Counted from the stretch's first letter, positions 26,001 through 32,937 are shown. The stretch: 64,000 bases of DNA from Mucilaginibacter sp. CSA2-8R (GCF_038806765.1 NZ_CP152389.1:930001-994000); one strand, 5' to 3'. Numbers and translations are program-made. The notes: a model not told the origin generated them from the letters alone.

Positions 26001-26091
26001 ACACCGGCAAAGGCATCATGAGTTGGTTACCTATTATTTTTTATACAAAAAGAAGTTGTCTGAGAAAGCTCTATCTAATCAATGCTTATAA
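23071..26091 (+). CDS. lanB: Class I lantibiotic dehydratase (LanB)
   Basis: A 1006-residue enzyme that would use glutamyl-tRNA to dehydrate Ser/Thr of a precursor. N-terminal dehydratase part with CFRCTPFGFFSSVS near residue 80, FYYTVSTRASSGGL, TSSATGAFGEM and RFSSAYNYHKND. The C-terminal elimination domain begins near 727 (FGPGSEWLYLKIKV). It includes VWYFVRYDEGGSHLRLRI and YSREIERYGSD, and ends LADLVHMHLNRMFIHRQRHHELV. Both activities are therefore in one chain, as in classical LanB. The length is normal. No intact cyclase or certain precursor lies beside it. Its substrate may be the Cys/Thr-rich peptide at 10856 or an unlinked one. Confidence 0.92.
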   Translation: MFTFLPDIILRSPLQSSNDFKPNNLQQQLTDPFFKLALYLASSSFYQLLEAKNFDLQLLTEKEQLTLLKYFNRICFRCTPFGFFSSVSILKWNRTQSEVQLSARSEVNLFILPDQQINLYRKGFNQPGPDDKIVLNPSLYKTIDGYRLIQTVVLKEGRVLYQLFDIEQDIILKKVIDHLSTVQLIPLERLSGFIISQTLCSVVESDHYIKNLFEIQVIQRPMDYSLYCQPGELPLLRGICLNLYSAFVSANKTPNFQRLQELQLLSLKIKRCLEKKSGYIPPEFYYTVSTRASSGGLNLKHQTQLKEALSVMMRLSVRINPTELSCFTKKFKARYDRQIVPLLQVLDPEMGLGYGTSSATGAFGEMLTDLPLKDFQNETDMPFHQHKAKQMFLKKWTSPQFDGKAIKISQDDLLQLELPEESALPFSTQVMFSFRGDSLLIESAGGAFAGGIIGRFTLLDTEINSLAHTIAIKEEEAHPEMIFAEVNHLLDAKTDNINCRRLNYKYIINTVSASNFGNSLPLSDLYVTSCNNEIVLYSKSLQKRVIPRFSSAYNYHKNDLGIFKFLCDLQYQNFHSDLKINLPALFPGLEYYPRVTYHQTILSEAQWYLSEAEIFQLSSGGGGGDRRLKHLIENRQFSRYIALTEGDQQLVIDLQDERHKLFFLKCLEKQKAGCWIKEYDLNQSDLIRCDQQAFAGQFIAFLVSDVRRFKIVPFNDSINRSLIQRNFGPGSEWLYLKIKVSSSYADSLLKKVYTKILRNTNHGVRVWYFVRYDEGGSHLRLRINLAQERLGDIMQAFQKVLKRDIDHHLVEAIQLDTYSREIERYGSDIIENVEKWFHSSSEFQIAFSKISQQNKAFHLCAFIPMLMADYLISQFLPSNSEQFAFVKEVMTSLLGENTEKKSLKVALDQKFRVMAKDFHYVIDNSANLCRDLKISSHVRRLRLHTSSLLIQVSHVKKIRRYQLLADLVHMHLNRMFIHRQRHHELVTYYFLYKKKLSEKALSNQCL

Positions 26092-26105
26092 CATTTTGCG
26101 CTTAT

Positions 26106-26837
26106 TTATTTTCGATTGGTTTTGACGGTAAATGAAGTAATGATATCCATAAATTCGTTTTTGAAGCTTGCGCCTAACGGAAGGATGATGTGTTCCGCCA
26201 ACTTAACCATATTCCCTTCCACAGATCTTATCTTACGAAGATTGACGATATATGATTTATGAACACGCGCAAATTTGGTATAAGTAAGAGCTGCCATCAT
26301 TTCATTCATCGTTAAATAGGTAATATACTTGCCGCCTCCTGTTGTAAAGATTGTAATGTAGTTTTTCAGCCCTTCGACATAGATAATGTCGTCAACGTGA
26401 AGTTGTAATACTTTTCCGCGTACTCCCGGGTTTATGAAAATAAAGTCATTGGGCGACTCGGTTTGTATGGGGACCGGAAACCCAATCATTCCGGTTACCT
26501 TATCTATGGACTTGAGAAATCTTGCGAAGGATATTGGCTTAAGCAGATAATCTGCAGCGTTGACACCAAAAGCATCTAAGGCATAATTCGGAAAGGCCGT
26601 TATAAAAACTTTGAATAGTTTAGGTGGCAGCAAGTCTGCTAATTCAATCCCGGATAATTCAGGCATATCTATATCGAGAAAGACCAAGTCTGTTCTTTGG
26701 GCATCTTTTAGTTCTCGCAAAGCCGTGAGTGGTTCAGATGTATATCCGGCTAATTCAAGATGCGGGACTTTGTTAATATAGTTAACCAGCGTGTCTATCG
26801 CATGGGTTTCATCATCAATTATAAAGCACTTAATCAT
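26106..26837 (-). CDS. LytTR-family response regulator, partner of the adjacent LytS-type kinase
   Basis: A 243-residue regulator. Receiver domain with IIDDE near the start, phospho-acceptor Asp in FLDIDMPELSG (about 56), Thr in FITAFPN and Lys in LLKPISF. The LytTR DNA-binding domain (about 140-235) has IIYVEGLKNYITI and FARVHKSYIVNLRKI. It lies 5 bases after the kinase gene, so they form a two-gene operon. It ends 14 bases from the convergent dehydratase gene, which makes the RiPP genes its probable but unproven targets. Confidence 0.9.
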   Translation of the reverse strand: MIKCFIIDDETHAIDTLVNYINKVPHLELAGYTSEPLTALRELKDAQRTDLVFLDIDMPELSGIELADLLPPKLFKVFITAFPNYALDAFGVNAADYLLKPISFARFLKSIDKVTGMIGFPVPIQTESPNDFIFINPGVRGKVLQLHVDDIIYVEGLKNYITIFTTGGGKYITYLTMNEMMAALTYTKFARVHKSYIVNLRKIRSVEGNMVKLAEHIILPLGASFKNEFMDIITSFTVKTNRK

Positions 26838-26842
26838 TTTAT

Positions 26843-27922
26843 TTACAGTTCAATAGACAGATTAAGTTCATAAGTATCATTCAAGTCTTTAATTCCTAGG
26901 TGATGACGGTCATTGTACAATTGTAATAGTCGTGATCTAACGTTAGACATACCAACGCCGTTAGACGGAAGCTTTCTGCGCCTGCCTTTGACATTAAAAA
27001 TTAATAAACTAAAATTGTTTTTATTTATCTCAATCTCTATCCTTGCTGGGCAGTTTTCATTGGCTAGCTCTCCATATTTGAACACATTTTCTATCAAAGT
27101 TACAATGAGCATCGGCGCGATAGTTAAACCAATTGCCGATCCAACCAGTTTGAAATTTAATTGTAGCGAGTTATTGAACCTACTTTGTGTTAGATTTATA
27201 TAATGCTTTATGTGTTCAAGCTCAGCCTCCAGCGGAACCTTTCCCTCTTTGTCTGTATTAGTGAATGCATACCTCATCATTTCAGCAAAAGAAAGCATAA
27301 CATCCCCGAGTGATTCTGAATATTTACACACCTGATTATGCATATAAGAAAGCATATTGAATATGAAATGGGGATTTATCTGTGCTTTAAGAAACGCGTT
27401 TTCTGTTGCAAGCAAATCTTTCGCCAGCCTTTCTTGGTGAAGACTTTTTACGAGAAGTTCTTCATCAAGCTGATTAATTTTTTCTATTGAAGAGACTGTA
27501 AGGCGGCCGAACGCAAAGGCTGAACTGATCACGATGAAATAACCTGCCCGCCAACTACCGTTGATGATAAACTTAGTTAATGTTTCGTTTTTCTCAACAT
27601 TATAAATACCAGTACTTAAATAAAGATGAACAATACCATACTTCACAGAAAGATAAAACACAATTTCCAGCGCGGTTAACAAAGCGATAATTAGATAAAC
27701 CGGTCGGCCATTTGTTGAAAAATAAAAGATTATTAAACTGTGCAGATAGAAAAGGCCGATGTTCAAAGGATAAAAGGTCAGAATATCAAGCCAGGACGTG
27801 GAGAAATGTCCACCACTGAAAGAATAATTTATACCCAGTTCATAAACGATAAACGCACCCCAAAACACGAGATGCGGTTTCACATTTCTCCACAAAAAAT
27901 TACTTTGCATCTTATCATTCAT
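26843..27922 (-). CDS. LytS-type membrane sensor histidine kinase
   Basis: A 359-residue kinase. About four hydrophobic segments fill residues 15-145 (for example VFWGAFIVYELG, IGLFYLHSLIIFYF), followed by a coiled linker. The His_kinase domain has the phospho-acceptor His in AQINPHFIFNML (about 184). The ATPase part has LIENVFKYGEL (N box) and GVGMSNVRSRL (G box). No separate periplasmic sensor domain is seen, so signals are likely sensed in the membrane, as for peptide-responsive LytS-like kinases. It is the first gene of the pair with the regulator at 26106. Confidence 0.9.
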   Translation of the reverse strand: MNDKMQSNFLWRNVKPHLVFWGAFIVYELGINYSFSGGHFSTSWLDILTFYPLNIGLFYLHSLIIFYFSTNGRPVYLIIALLTALEIVFYLSVKYGIVHLYLSTGIYNVEKNETLTKFIINGSWRAGYFIVISSAFAFGRLTVSSIEKINQLDEELLVKSLHQERLAKDLLATENAFLKAQINPHFIFNMLSYMHNQVCKYSESLGDVMLSFAEMMRYAFTNTDKEGKVPLEAELEHIKHYINLTQSRFNNSLQLNFKLVGSAIGLTIAPMLIVTLIENVFKYGELANENCPARIEIEINKNNFSLLIFNVKGRRRKLPSNGVGMSNVRSRLLQLYNDRHHLGIKDLNDTYELNLSIEL

Positions 27923-28043
27923 ATCGAATAGGGGGGTAAATTATAAAAAAGGTAGTTTGGTATTTCGCAAAAGGTGTGTTGGTGTAAAAAAGGATACTGC
28001 TGTCTTCTAATAAGCTTGTATTTGCTGGAAAATACATTGTTTT

Positions 28044-28187
28044 ATGAGAAAGAAAGATAGAAAAATTTCAATGCCTAAAGGAAAAGTAATCTACAATTAT
28101 GTTGCCCATACTAGCGGCAAGAAAACTTCCGAAACAGATCCGACCGTTATCACGACTATGACAGTTACCCATATTCTCATACTGTAA
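28044..28187 (+). CDS. Small basic ORF, possible class I lanthipeptide-type precursor, with an IS inserted at its last codon
   Basis: A 47-residue frame. The N-terminus MRKKDRKISMPKG recalls the Lys-rich K-K-I-S-L start of Bacteroidota class I lanthipeptide leaders. The second half is rich in Thr and Ser (about ten) with no Cys, so dehydration is possible but lanthionine rings are not. The IS at 28184 interrupts the last Leu codon. Joining the flanks at the target duplication shows the uninterrupted gene would also end in Leu then stop (CTT TGA), so the peptide is unchanged. It may be non-coding. Confidence 0.35.
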   Translation: MRKKDRKISMPKGKVIYNYVAHTSGKKTSETDPTVITTMTVTHILIL

Positions 28188-28240
28188 CCCTCCCTTAATT
28201 CGGACTGGTATTTTATAGACTTATTAATTCAAAAATATAA

Positions 28241-29110
28241 TTATTGTTGTTGGAACTGTGGGGATATTGGAAACTCGCCAGAGTTTTCAATATCTCCACA
28301 GTTTAACCGCTTATATAGGTCTGGCGTTATACCTCCCAATGCTTCATGTGGCCTGCTGTAATTGTAGTCTTCCATCCATTCATCAGCTAGTATCTGTACC
28401 TGGTTGATGTCTTCAAATAAGTAAGCATCCAGTATGTTTTCCCTAAAGGTTCTGTTAAAGCGTTCGATATAGCCGTTCTGCATGGGCTTACCAGGTTGTG
28501 TGAATTGCACGGTTATACCTTTGCTCTCACACCAATCTTTAAACTCCTTGCTGTTAAACTCTGGTCCGTTATCTACCCTGATACAGCTTGGTTTGCCCTG
28601 CTCATGAATTGTTCGCTCCAAGATCTGTGTTACCCGCACGGCTGGCATGGTATAAGCAGCCTCCACAGCAATAGCTTCCCGGTTAAAATCATCAATGATG
28701 TTCAGCGTGCGGAACCTTCTTTTGTTCACCAGCACATCACACATAAAGTCCATCGACCAGGTATCTCCAACCTGATCAGGCACGATCAGTGGCACTTTAA
28801 CCCTTGCTGGTACACGTCTGCGCACCTTGCGGCGCTTATTCATACCCAATAATAGATAAACACGTCTTACACGCTTATAATTGCATTGAAGCCCTTGCTG
28901 GCGTATGCGGCTGTAATATAGGTCTTGACCCTCAGTAGGATGCTTCTCGGATAGCTCCACTAACTTATTGATGGTTTCAGTATCATCACGGACGTTCTTA
29001 TAATAAAACATGGATTTGGGCAGCTTCACTACCCGGCAAGCCCTGCTGATGCTTACTTGGCGATATTCCGTTAAATAAGCAACCATGTTCTTGCGCTGGC
29101 AGGGCTTCAA
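28241..29110 (-). CDS. IS3-family transposase OrfB (DDE integrase core)
   Basis: A 289-residue catalytic half of the transposase. HTH_21-like start (SISRACRVVKLPKSMFYYK), then the rve core with the DDE residues in WSMDFMCD, RVDNGPEF and the Glu of NGYIERFNRTFRE. C-terminal YNYSRPHEALGGITP is typical. Expected to be made as an OrfAB fusion through -1 slippage at AAAAAAG near the end of orfA; the annotated frame opens with TTG. The gene is intact. Confidence 0.93.
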   Translation of the reverse strand: MKPCQRKNMVAYLTEYRQVSISRACRVVKLPKSMFYYKNVRDDTETINKLVELSEKHPTEGQDLYYSRIRQQGLQCNYKRVRRVYLLLGMNKRRKVRRRVPARVKVPLIVPDQVGDTWSMDFMCDVLVNKRRFRTLNIIDDFNREAIAVEAAYTMPAVRVTQILERTIHEQGKPSCIRVDNGPEFNSKEFKDWCESKGITVQFTQPGKPMQNGYIERFNRTFRENILDAYLFEDINQVQILADEWMEDYNYSRPHEALGGITPDLYKRLNCGDIENSGEFPISPQFQQQ

Positions 29111-29374
29111 AACTTTTTTGAGAGTACGTCTTTTAACAGGCTGTGATCTAGCGCCAGCTCCGCATACATATGCTTTAGCTTACGGTTCTCTTCTTCCAGC
29201 TCTTTCAGCCGCTTGAGTTCCTGGCTGTCCATGCCGGCATACTTTTTACGCCAGTTGTAAAAAGCCGCGCTTGTGAATGCCGAGTTCCCGGCATACATCG
29301 TTCAGCTCACGGCCTCCTTCGTATTCTTTTATGGCCTTAATAATCTGCGCTTCGGTAATAATAGAGTTCTTCAT
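29107..29374 (-). pseudogene. IS3-family OrfA (HTH) with a one-base insertion
   Basis: From ATG 29374 the frame reads MKNSIITEAQIIKAIKEYEG and VCRELGIHK, then leaves frame and stops. The correct continuation (TSAAFYNWRKKYAGMDSQEL, ending LKDVLSKKF) is in the next frame and also opens at a new ATG (29298). The whole span is 268 bases, one more than the 267 expected for an 88-residue OrfA plus stop. The extra base lies in the helix-turn-helix near 29286. The decayed copy at 9660 has the same sequence there, so the change predates both copies, or the site is a recoding site. Confidence 0.75.
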
Positions 29375-29517
29375 CGTTGGCTGTTTAAAGTTAAGACTTT
29401 TCGTCCTTTAAGCAGTCCGACTTTTAGGAGGGGTTACACTTTGAGTTACATGCGTCAATAAGATCAAATAGTAAGGAGTCGATTACATAAAATTGACGAA
29501 ATCTGTATTGGCCTAAG

Positions 29518-29558
29518 CAAAGAAAGACCATAAGCGATCAACTTATAGTCTTTCTTTG
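29518..29558 (-). terminator. Terminator of the toxin-antitoxin operon
   Basis: CAAAGAAAGAC-c-ATAAG at 29518-29534 pairs with CTTAT-a-GTCTTTCTTTG at 29542-29558, one mismatch, 7-base loop. It lies 61 bases after the antitoxin stop. Confidence 0.7.
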
Positions 29559-29618
29559 TTCAAAATATAATGTCGTAGGGAAAGATACTCAAAATATAAA
29601 TGTAATGAACCTCAGCAA

Positions 29619-29924
29619 TCAAAGCCTGATAGATAGATTAAGATGTCCATTGAGTCCTACCTCAATAATATTTTTTAAGGTTGAAATGCGAACATCTTTT
29701 AGGTTGTTCTCAATTTTGGAAATGTATGCCTTCGTGGTTCCTGCCTTTTGAGCCAGTTGTTCCTGGGTCAATCCTTTGGCAATTCTGGCTTCCTTAAGCA
29801 TGACACCAATAATAAATGCTTCAGCTTCTCTCTCATATTGATCGCGCTCAGGCGTTCCAATAAGACCGAATTCTTTATTTTTGAGTTCGTCGAATGTGGT
29901 GATATCATCATTTACTTTTTTCAT
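29619..29924 (-). CDS. XRE-family antitoxin (HigA-like)
   Basis: A 101-residue helix-turn-helix protein. The HTH_3 domain fills the C-terminal half (EARIAKGLTQEQLAQKAGTT, then KAYISKIENNLKDVRISTL). It overlaps the toxin gene upstream by 17 bases. Expected to bind and block the toxin and to repress the operon promoter. Toxin-first order is typical of HigBA-type systems. Confidence 0.88.
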   Translation of the reverse strand: MKKVNDDITTFDELKNKEFGLIGTPERDQYEREAEAFIIGVMLKEARIAKGLTQEQLAQKAGTTKAYISKIENNLKDVRISTLKNIIEVGLNGHLNLSIRL

Positions 29925-30246
29925 ACTCTAATTTTATTTTTAACGCTTTAGCAATTTCATTAGGCGGCGTTTTCATAGTTTTTTTTTGAAACCCATTCAT
30001 TAATATGATCAATTTACCTTCGTGAAAACAGCAAAATATTCTGAATATATCGCTACCTACCTGCACGCGTATCTCGTATAAACCGTCAGTGCCCTGCAGG
30101 TGCTTAAGATAAAGTTCAGGTACACGCTCGATACTTTGAATCAGGTCAATCGTCCATGAAATTTTTTTCTTAACTTTTTGATTTTGTGCTTCGAGAAAAT
30201 CAAGAAAATACCGCTTATATAATACTACTTCTCTTATTCTTTCCAT
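29908..30246 (-). CDS. RelE/HigB-type toxin (phage-derived Gp49-like family)
   Basis: A 112-residue protein from ATG 30246; an upstream in-frame ATG at 30282 exists but is less likely because MERIREVVLYKRYFLDFL is the usual start. The core has VPELYLKHLQGTDGLYEIRV and IFRIFCCFHEGKLIILMNGF then KKTMKTP, the fold and basic C-terminus of Gp49-like/RelE mRNA-cleaving toxins. It lies between the integrase and the antitoxin and may stabilise the mobile element. Confidence 0.88.
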   Translation of the reverse strand: MERIREVVLYKRYFLDFLEAQNQKVKKKISWTIDLIQSIERVPELYLKHLQGTDGLYEIRVQVGSDIFRIFCCFHEGKLIILMNGFQKKTMKTPPNEIAKALKIKLEYEKSK

Positions 30247-30285
30247 ACAAATATAAATCAAAGTTGTCCAATAGGGCAACAATTG

Positions 30286-31515
30286 CTACCCGATTTTTTT
30301 TCTCAACAATGCCATGTCATCACTGATCTTTTGTTCTAATACACGAGCATAAATCTGCGTGGTGGCTATTTTAGTGTGGCCAAGCATTTTGCTTACCGTT
30401 TCAATCGGAACTCCGTTTGATAGCGTGACCGTTGTCGCGAATGTATGTCTGGCGACATGAAAGGTCAGATTCTTGTTGATACCGCAGATATCGGCGATCT
30501 CTTTCAAATAACTGTTTACCTTTTGATTCGAGAATATTGGAAAAATACGGTCCAGTTTAGACGAACGGTAATGCCCTTGATATTTCGAAATGATTGTCTC
30601 GGCAATACCCAAAAGAGGTGTGTTGACTGGTGTAGCCGTTTTTTGTCTTAGTATCTTAATCCATCTCTCACCGTCAATCCCGTTTACCAGGTTTCCCTCT
30701 CTTAAATTGGCGACATCAACATAAGCAAGGCCAGTGTAACAGCAGAAAACAAATATGTCCTTAACGATTTTAAGCCTCTCAATAGTAAATGCTTTTTCTT
30801 CAATCAGTTGAAGCTCCTGTGAGGTCAGAAAGTCTTTATCAACCCGATCGTGCTTCATTTTGTAATTTTTGAAAGGATCATTGTTGATCCAGTCAAGCCT
30901 GAGCGCAAGACTGGTCATCTTTCTTAACCGGATCAGGTGCTTCATCACGCCGTTGTTATTCAGAGGCTTTTGGTGGTCAGCCGGCTTGTGACACCTCAGG
31001 AAGTGTTCAAAGTCTATAACAAATTTATAATTGATCTCCTGCAAGAGAATGCTGCGTTTACGGAGTTTGGCTTCAATGAATTTTTGAAGATAACGCTGTG
31101 TTACGTAGTAGTGCTTGAGCGTACTCCATGCCAATGTCTGGTTGGCTTGCTCGTTGTGATATTCAAAAAGACGAGTAAGCGTGTTAGGCTCTTCACCGTC
31201 ATTGCCGAAAAAGGCGTCTTTTATCGCTCCTGCGGTAACGAGCTTACCTTTGAGCAGGATTTGCTGATAGCAGTTACCCAGTGTCAACCTTATTTGGTCA
31301 AGGCCGCCATTGATGAATTTTACATCATTCTTATTTCCTTTACCGGCGCCTTTTCGTTGATCCCACCACTTCGGGTCGATCCATTGCTTTACAGCAAAGT
31401 GTATAATTTCGCCATTTACTGTAATTCGTGCGTAAATAGGAGCTTTTCCATCCTTTGATTTGTCCAGCCGGATAATGAACTGGACCCCGAAAGTGTTCAT
31501 CGTTTTCATAACCAT
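30286..31515 (-). CDS. Tyrosine recombinase / site-specific integrase
   Basis: A 409-residue integrase of the Bacteroidota conjugative-element type. An N-terminal Arm-DNA-binding domain (FIIRLDKSKDGKAPIYARIT), a SAM-like core-binding domain (about 105-200), and the catalytic domain with CYTGLAYVDVANL, HVARHTFATT (His-x-x-Arg) and MLGHTKIATTQIYARV (Tyr nucleophile). The first catalytic Arg position carries Ala (TGLA), as in many relatives. A tRNA 3'-end fragment lies about 290 bases upstream of its start, the expected kind of attachment site. Confidence 0.92.
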   Translation of the reverse strand: MVMKTMNTFGVQFIIRLDKSKDGKAPIYARITVNGEIIHFAVKQWIDPKWWDQRKGAGKGNKNDVKFINGGLDQIRLTLGNCYQQILLKGKLVTAGAIKDAFFGNDGEEPNTLTRLFEYHNEQANQTLAWSTLKHYYVTQRYLQKFIEAKLRKRSILLQEINYKFVIDFEHFLRCHKPADHQKPLNNNGVMKHLIRLRKMTSLALRLDWINNDPFKNYKMKHDRVDKDFLTSQELQLIEEKAFTIERLKIVKDIFVFCCYTGLAYVDVANLREGNLVNGIDGERWIKILRQKTATPVNTPLLGIAETIISKYQGHYRSSKLDRIFPIFSNQKVNSYLKEIADICGINKNLTFHVARHTFATTVTLSNGVPIETVSKMLGHTKIATTQIYARVLEQKISDDMALLRKKIG

Positions 31516-31745
31516 TATTTTATCTGTTTTATTTGGTATAATTCTGACCCAAAACCACAGCTTTTTTAGTCCAGAAAAGGCTCAAAACCGCTCATTTTTA
31601 CTCTAATTTTATGATAGTTAAAGTATTGATAATAAGTTAATTAAACAACTTTTCTGTACCTCAAAGCTAAAAAATGAAAACAGGTTACGGAATAGGTATT
31701 GAGATCCTTGCGTTTTTTTGAGATAGATTGGGGGCTTTTAAAGCA
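31516..31745. other. Region upstream of the integrase gene
   Basis: AT-rich, with no gene seen. It should contain the integrase promoter and perhaps recombinase arm sites; no clear repeats were found. Confidence 0.4.
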
Positions 31746-31781
31746 AAAAACCCCGTAAATCATTCAATTTACGGGGTTTTT
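31746..31781. terminator. Strong bidirectional terminator next to the tRNA fragment
   Basis: A 15-bp perfect stem AAAAACCCCGTAAAT / ATTTACGGGGTTTTT with a 6-base loop and T-runs in both directions. On the minus strand it follows the tRNA 3' fragment, as tRNA terminators do. Confidence 0.9.
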
Positions 31782-31801
31782 ACACCTTTTAAGGTAAGAT
31801 T

Positions 31802-31825
31802 TGTGCGCCCACCTGGGCTCGAACC
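31802..31825 (-). other. tRNA 3'-end fragment, candidate attachment site
   Basis: The minus strand reads GGTTCGAGCCCAGGTGGGCG then CACA: a T-loop (TTCGAGC), the 3' side of the T-stem and an acceptor strand. Beyond the two G before the loop the 5' half of the T-stem is wrong (ATAGG where CCTGG is expected) and no tRNA body follows. A truncated 3' end next to an integrase is the usual mark left by tRNA-targeting elements. Confidence 0.65.
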
Positions 31826-31959
31826 TATTTCTAAAATGTGCTTATTATCAGCTAGTTACAAAGAAAGTCAATCTTCAGGTGCTTAGTTAGGTGCCCACTT
31901 TATTGACTATTCAAATATAACAAAGAGAATAAATTTGGAAAATAAATCGCTATATCGTA

Positions 31960-31971
31960 ATATTGCAATAT
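31960..31971. promoter_or_regulatory. ArsR-type operator upstream of arsR
   Basis: Perfect palindrome ATATTGCAATAT ending 5 bases before the arsR start, in an AT-rich promoter region. The same word recurs before the next gene, as expected for autoregulation by ArsR. Confidence 0.65.
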
Positions 31972-31976
31972 AGTTT

Positions 31977-32306
31977 ATGGGACTTACAAAGACGGAAATA
32001 TTCACAGAAGAGCAGAACAGATTAGCTGTTATGTTGAAAGCAATTGCGCACCCTGCACGCATCGCCATTCTTCAACATATCATTAGTGCAAATGCTTGTA
32101 TCTGCGGTGACTTGGTAGATGAGTTGGGATTAGCTCAACCAACAATCTCACAGCATTTGAAGGAATTGAAAAATGCCGGGCTGATCCAAGGCACGATAGA
32201 AGGTGTAAGTGTTTGCTACTGTATCGAGCCTAAAGCATGGACATTGCTACAAGAGCAGCTTAATAACTTTTTCAACCTTTATAAAGTTCCAACATCCTGT
32301 TGTTAA
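31977..32306 (+). CDS. arsR: ArsR-family arsenite-responsive repressor
   Basis: A 109-residue winged-helix repressor. The helix-turn-helix is GDLVDELGLAQPTISQHLKE; Cys in ACICGDL, VCYC and the C-terminal CC are candidate arsenite ligands. It leads a six- or seven-gene operon, and palindromes before it and before the next gene fit autoregulation. Length is normal. Confidence 0.92.
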   Translation: MGLTKTEIFTEEQNRLAVMLKAIAHPARIAILQHIISANACICGDLVDELGLAQPTISQHLKELKNAGLIQGTIEGVSVCYCIEPKAWTLLQEQLNNFFNLYKVPTSCC

Positions 32307-32327
32307 AAAAATTTATACGTAATCATC

Positions 32328-32342
32328 GCAATATTGCAATAA
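32328..32342. promoter_or_regulatory. Second ArsR-type operator, before the DUF6428 gene
   Basis: GCAATATTGCAATAA repeats the arsR operator word (11 of 12 positions) and contains the palindrome GCAATATTGC. It lies 20 bases before the next start, so an internal ArsR-controlled promoter is likely. Confidence 0.55.
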
Positions 32343-32361
32343 ATAGGTAAATATCTTCATT

Positions 32362-32919
32362 ATGGAAACTTTAAAATGGCAATCCTTTAAAGAACAACTA
32401 CAGGCTAATCCAACACTAGACCTGCAATTTCAATATGCAGAAAACGCATGGGTAGAAGCCTCTTACCATATCACTGAAATTAAACAAGCTCCGATTACCT
32501 CAGTCGATTGCGGCGGTGTCATGAATGCCTGGACTGAAGTGATCGTCCAATTATGGGTTCCCGAGGAAGAACAGCAATTACGGTCTATGAAAGTTCGCAA
32601 GGCGCTGTCTATAGTAGACCTCGTAGAGAAAGCGCTTCCGCTGAACCCTAATGCCATAGTAAAGATCGAATTTGGAAACGCGCTGTTTGATACTCGTCAG
32701 ATGTTGCCAAAAGAATTAAGAATAGACGGTGAAAATTTGATCGTGGATCTCCGTCCGGATGCGGTTCAATGCAAAGCGATCACTCGTGGCGGTAGTTGTG
32801 GTACCAACGAAAAAGGAGAAGAGTGCTGCACGCCTGCCGTGGAAGTGAAACCTAAAATTCAGCTGAAAAATTTAGTTGCTGAAGCACCAAGTTGCGCTCC
32901 TGGTTCTGGTTGCTGCTAA
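32362..32919 (+). CDS. DUF6428-type protein of arsenic operons
   Basis: A 185-residue cytoplasmic protein. The family-like core is YHITEIKQAPITSVDCGGVM then VIVQLWVPE; the C-terminus is rich in Cys (GGSCGTNEKGEECC and SGCC), which could bind arsenite. Function unknown to me; it is regularly found behind arsR in this phylum. It lies between arsR and the acetyltransferase. Confidence 0.75.
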   Translation: METLKWQSFKEQLQANPTLDLQFQYAENAWVEASYHITEIKQAPITSVDCGGVMNAWTEVIVQLWVPEEEQQLRSMKVRKALSIVDLVEKALPLNPNAIVKIEFGNALFDTRQMLPKELRIDGENLIVDLRPDAVQCKAITRGGSCGTNEKGEECCTPAVEVKPKIQLKNLVAEAPSCAPGSGCC

Positions 32920-32937
32920 CTTAATCAGGATGTAACG

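Larger units (their letters stand above)
28184..29437 (-). mobile_element. IS3-family insertion sequence with 3-bp target duplication
   Basis: The ends read GTAACCCTCCC... and ...GGAGGGGTTAC and extend as imperfect inverted repeats over about 25 bases (TTCGGACT on the left, AGTCCGAC on the right). Both sides are flanked by ACT (28181-28183 and 29438-29440), a 3-bp duplication typical of IS3 elements. The interior carries orfA and orfB on the minus strand with a slippery heptamer AAAAAAG (29119-29113). The clean duplication suggests a recent insertion compared with the decayed relative at 9660. Confidence 0.9.

Noticed and set aside
28141-28199. A frame giving SHTVT, similar to THTVT in the precursor at the window start
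   Set aside because: The matching end (TVTLP) lies partly in the IS end sequence; without the IS this frame reads SHTLSYMRQ, so the likeness is created by the insertion.
31802-31825. A full tRNA gene on the minus strand
   Set aside because: Only the T-loop side and acceptor 3' strand are present; the T-stem does not pair and no anticodon arm follows.
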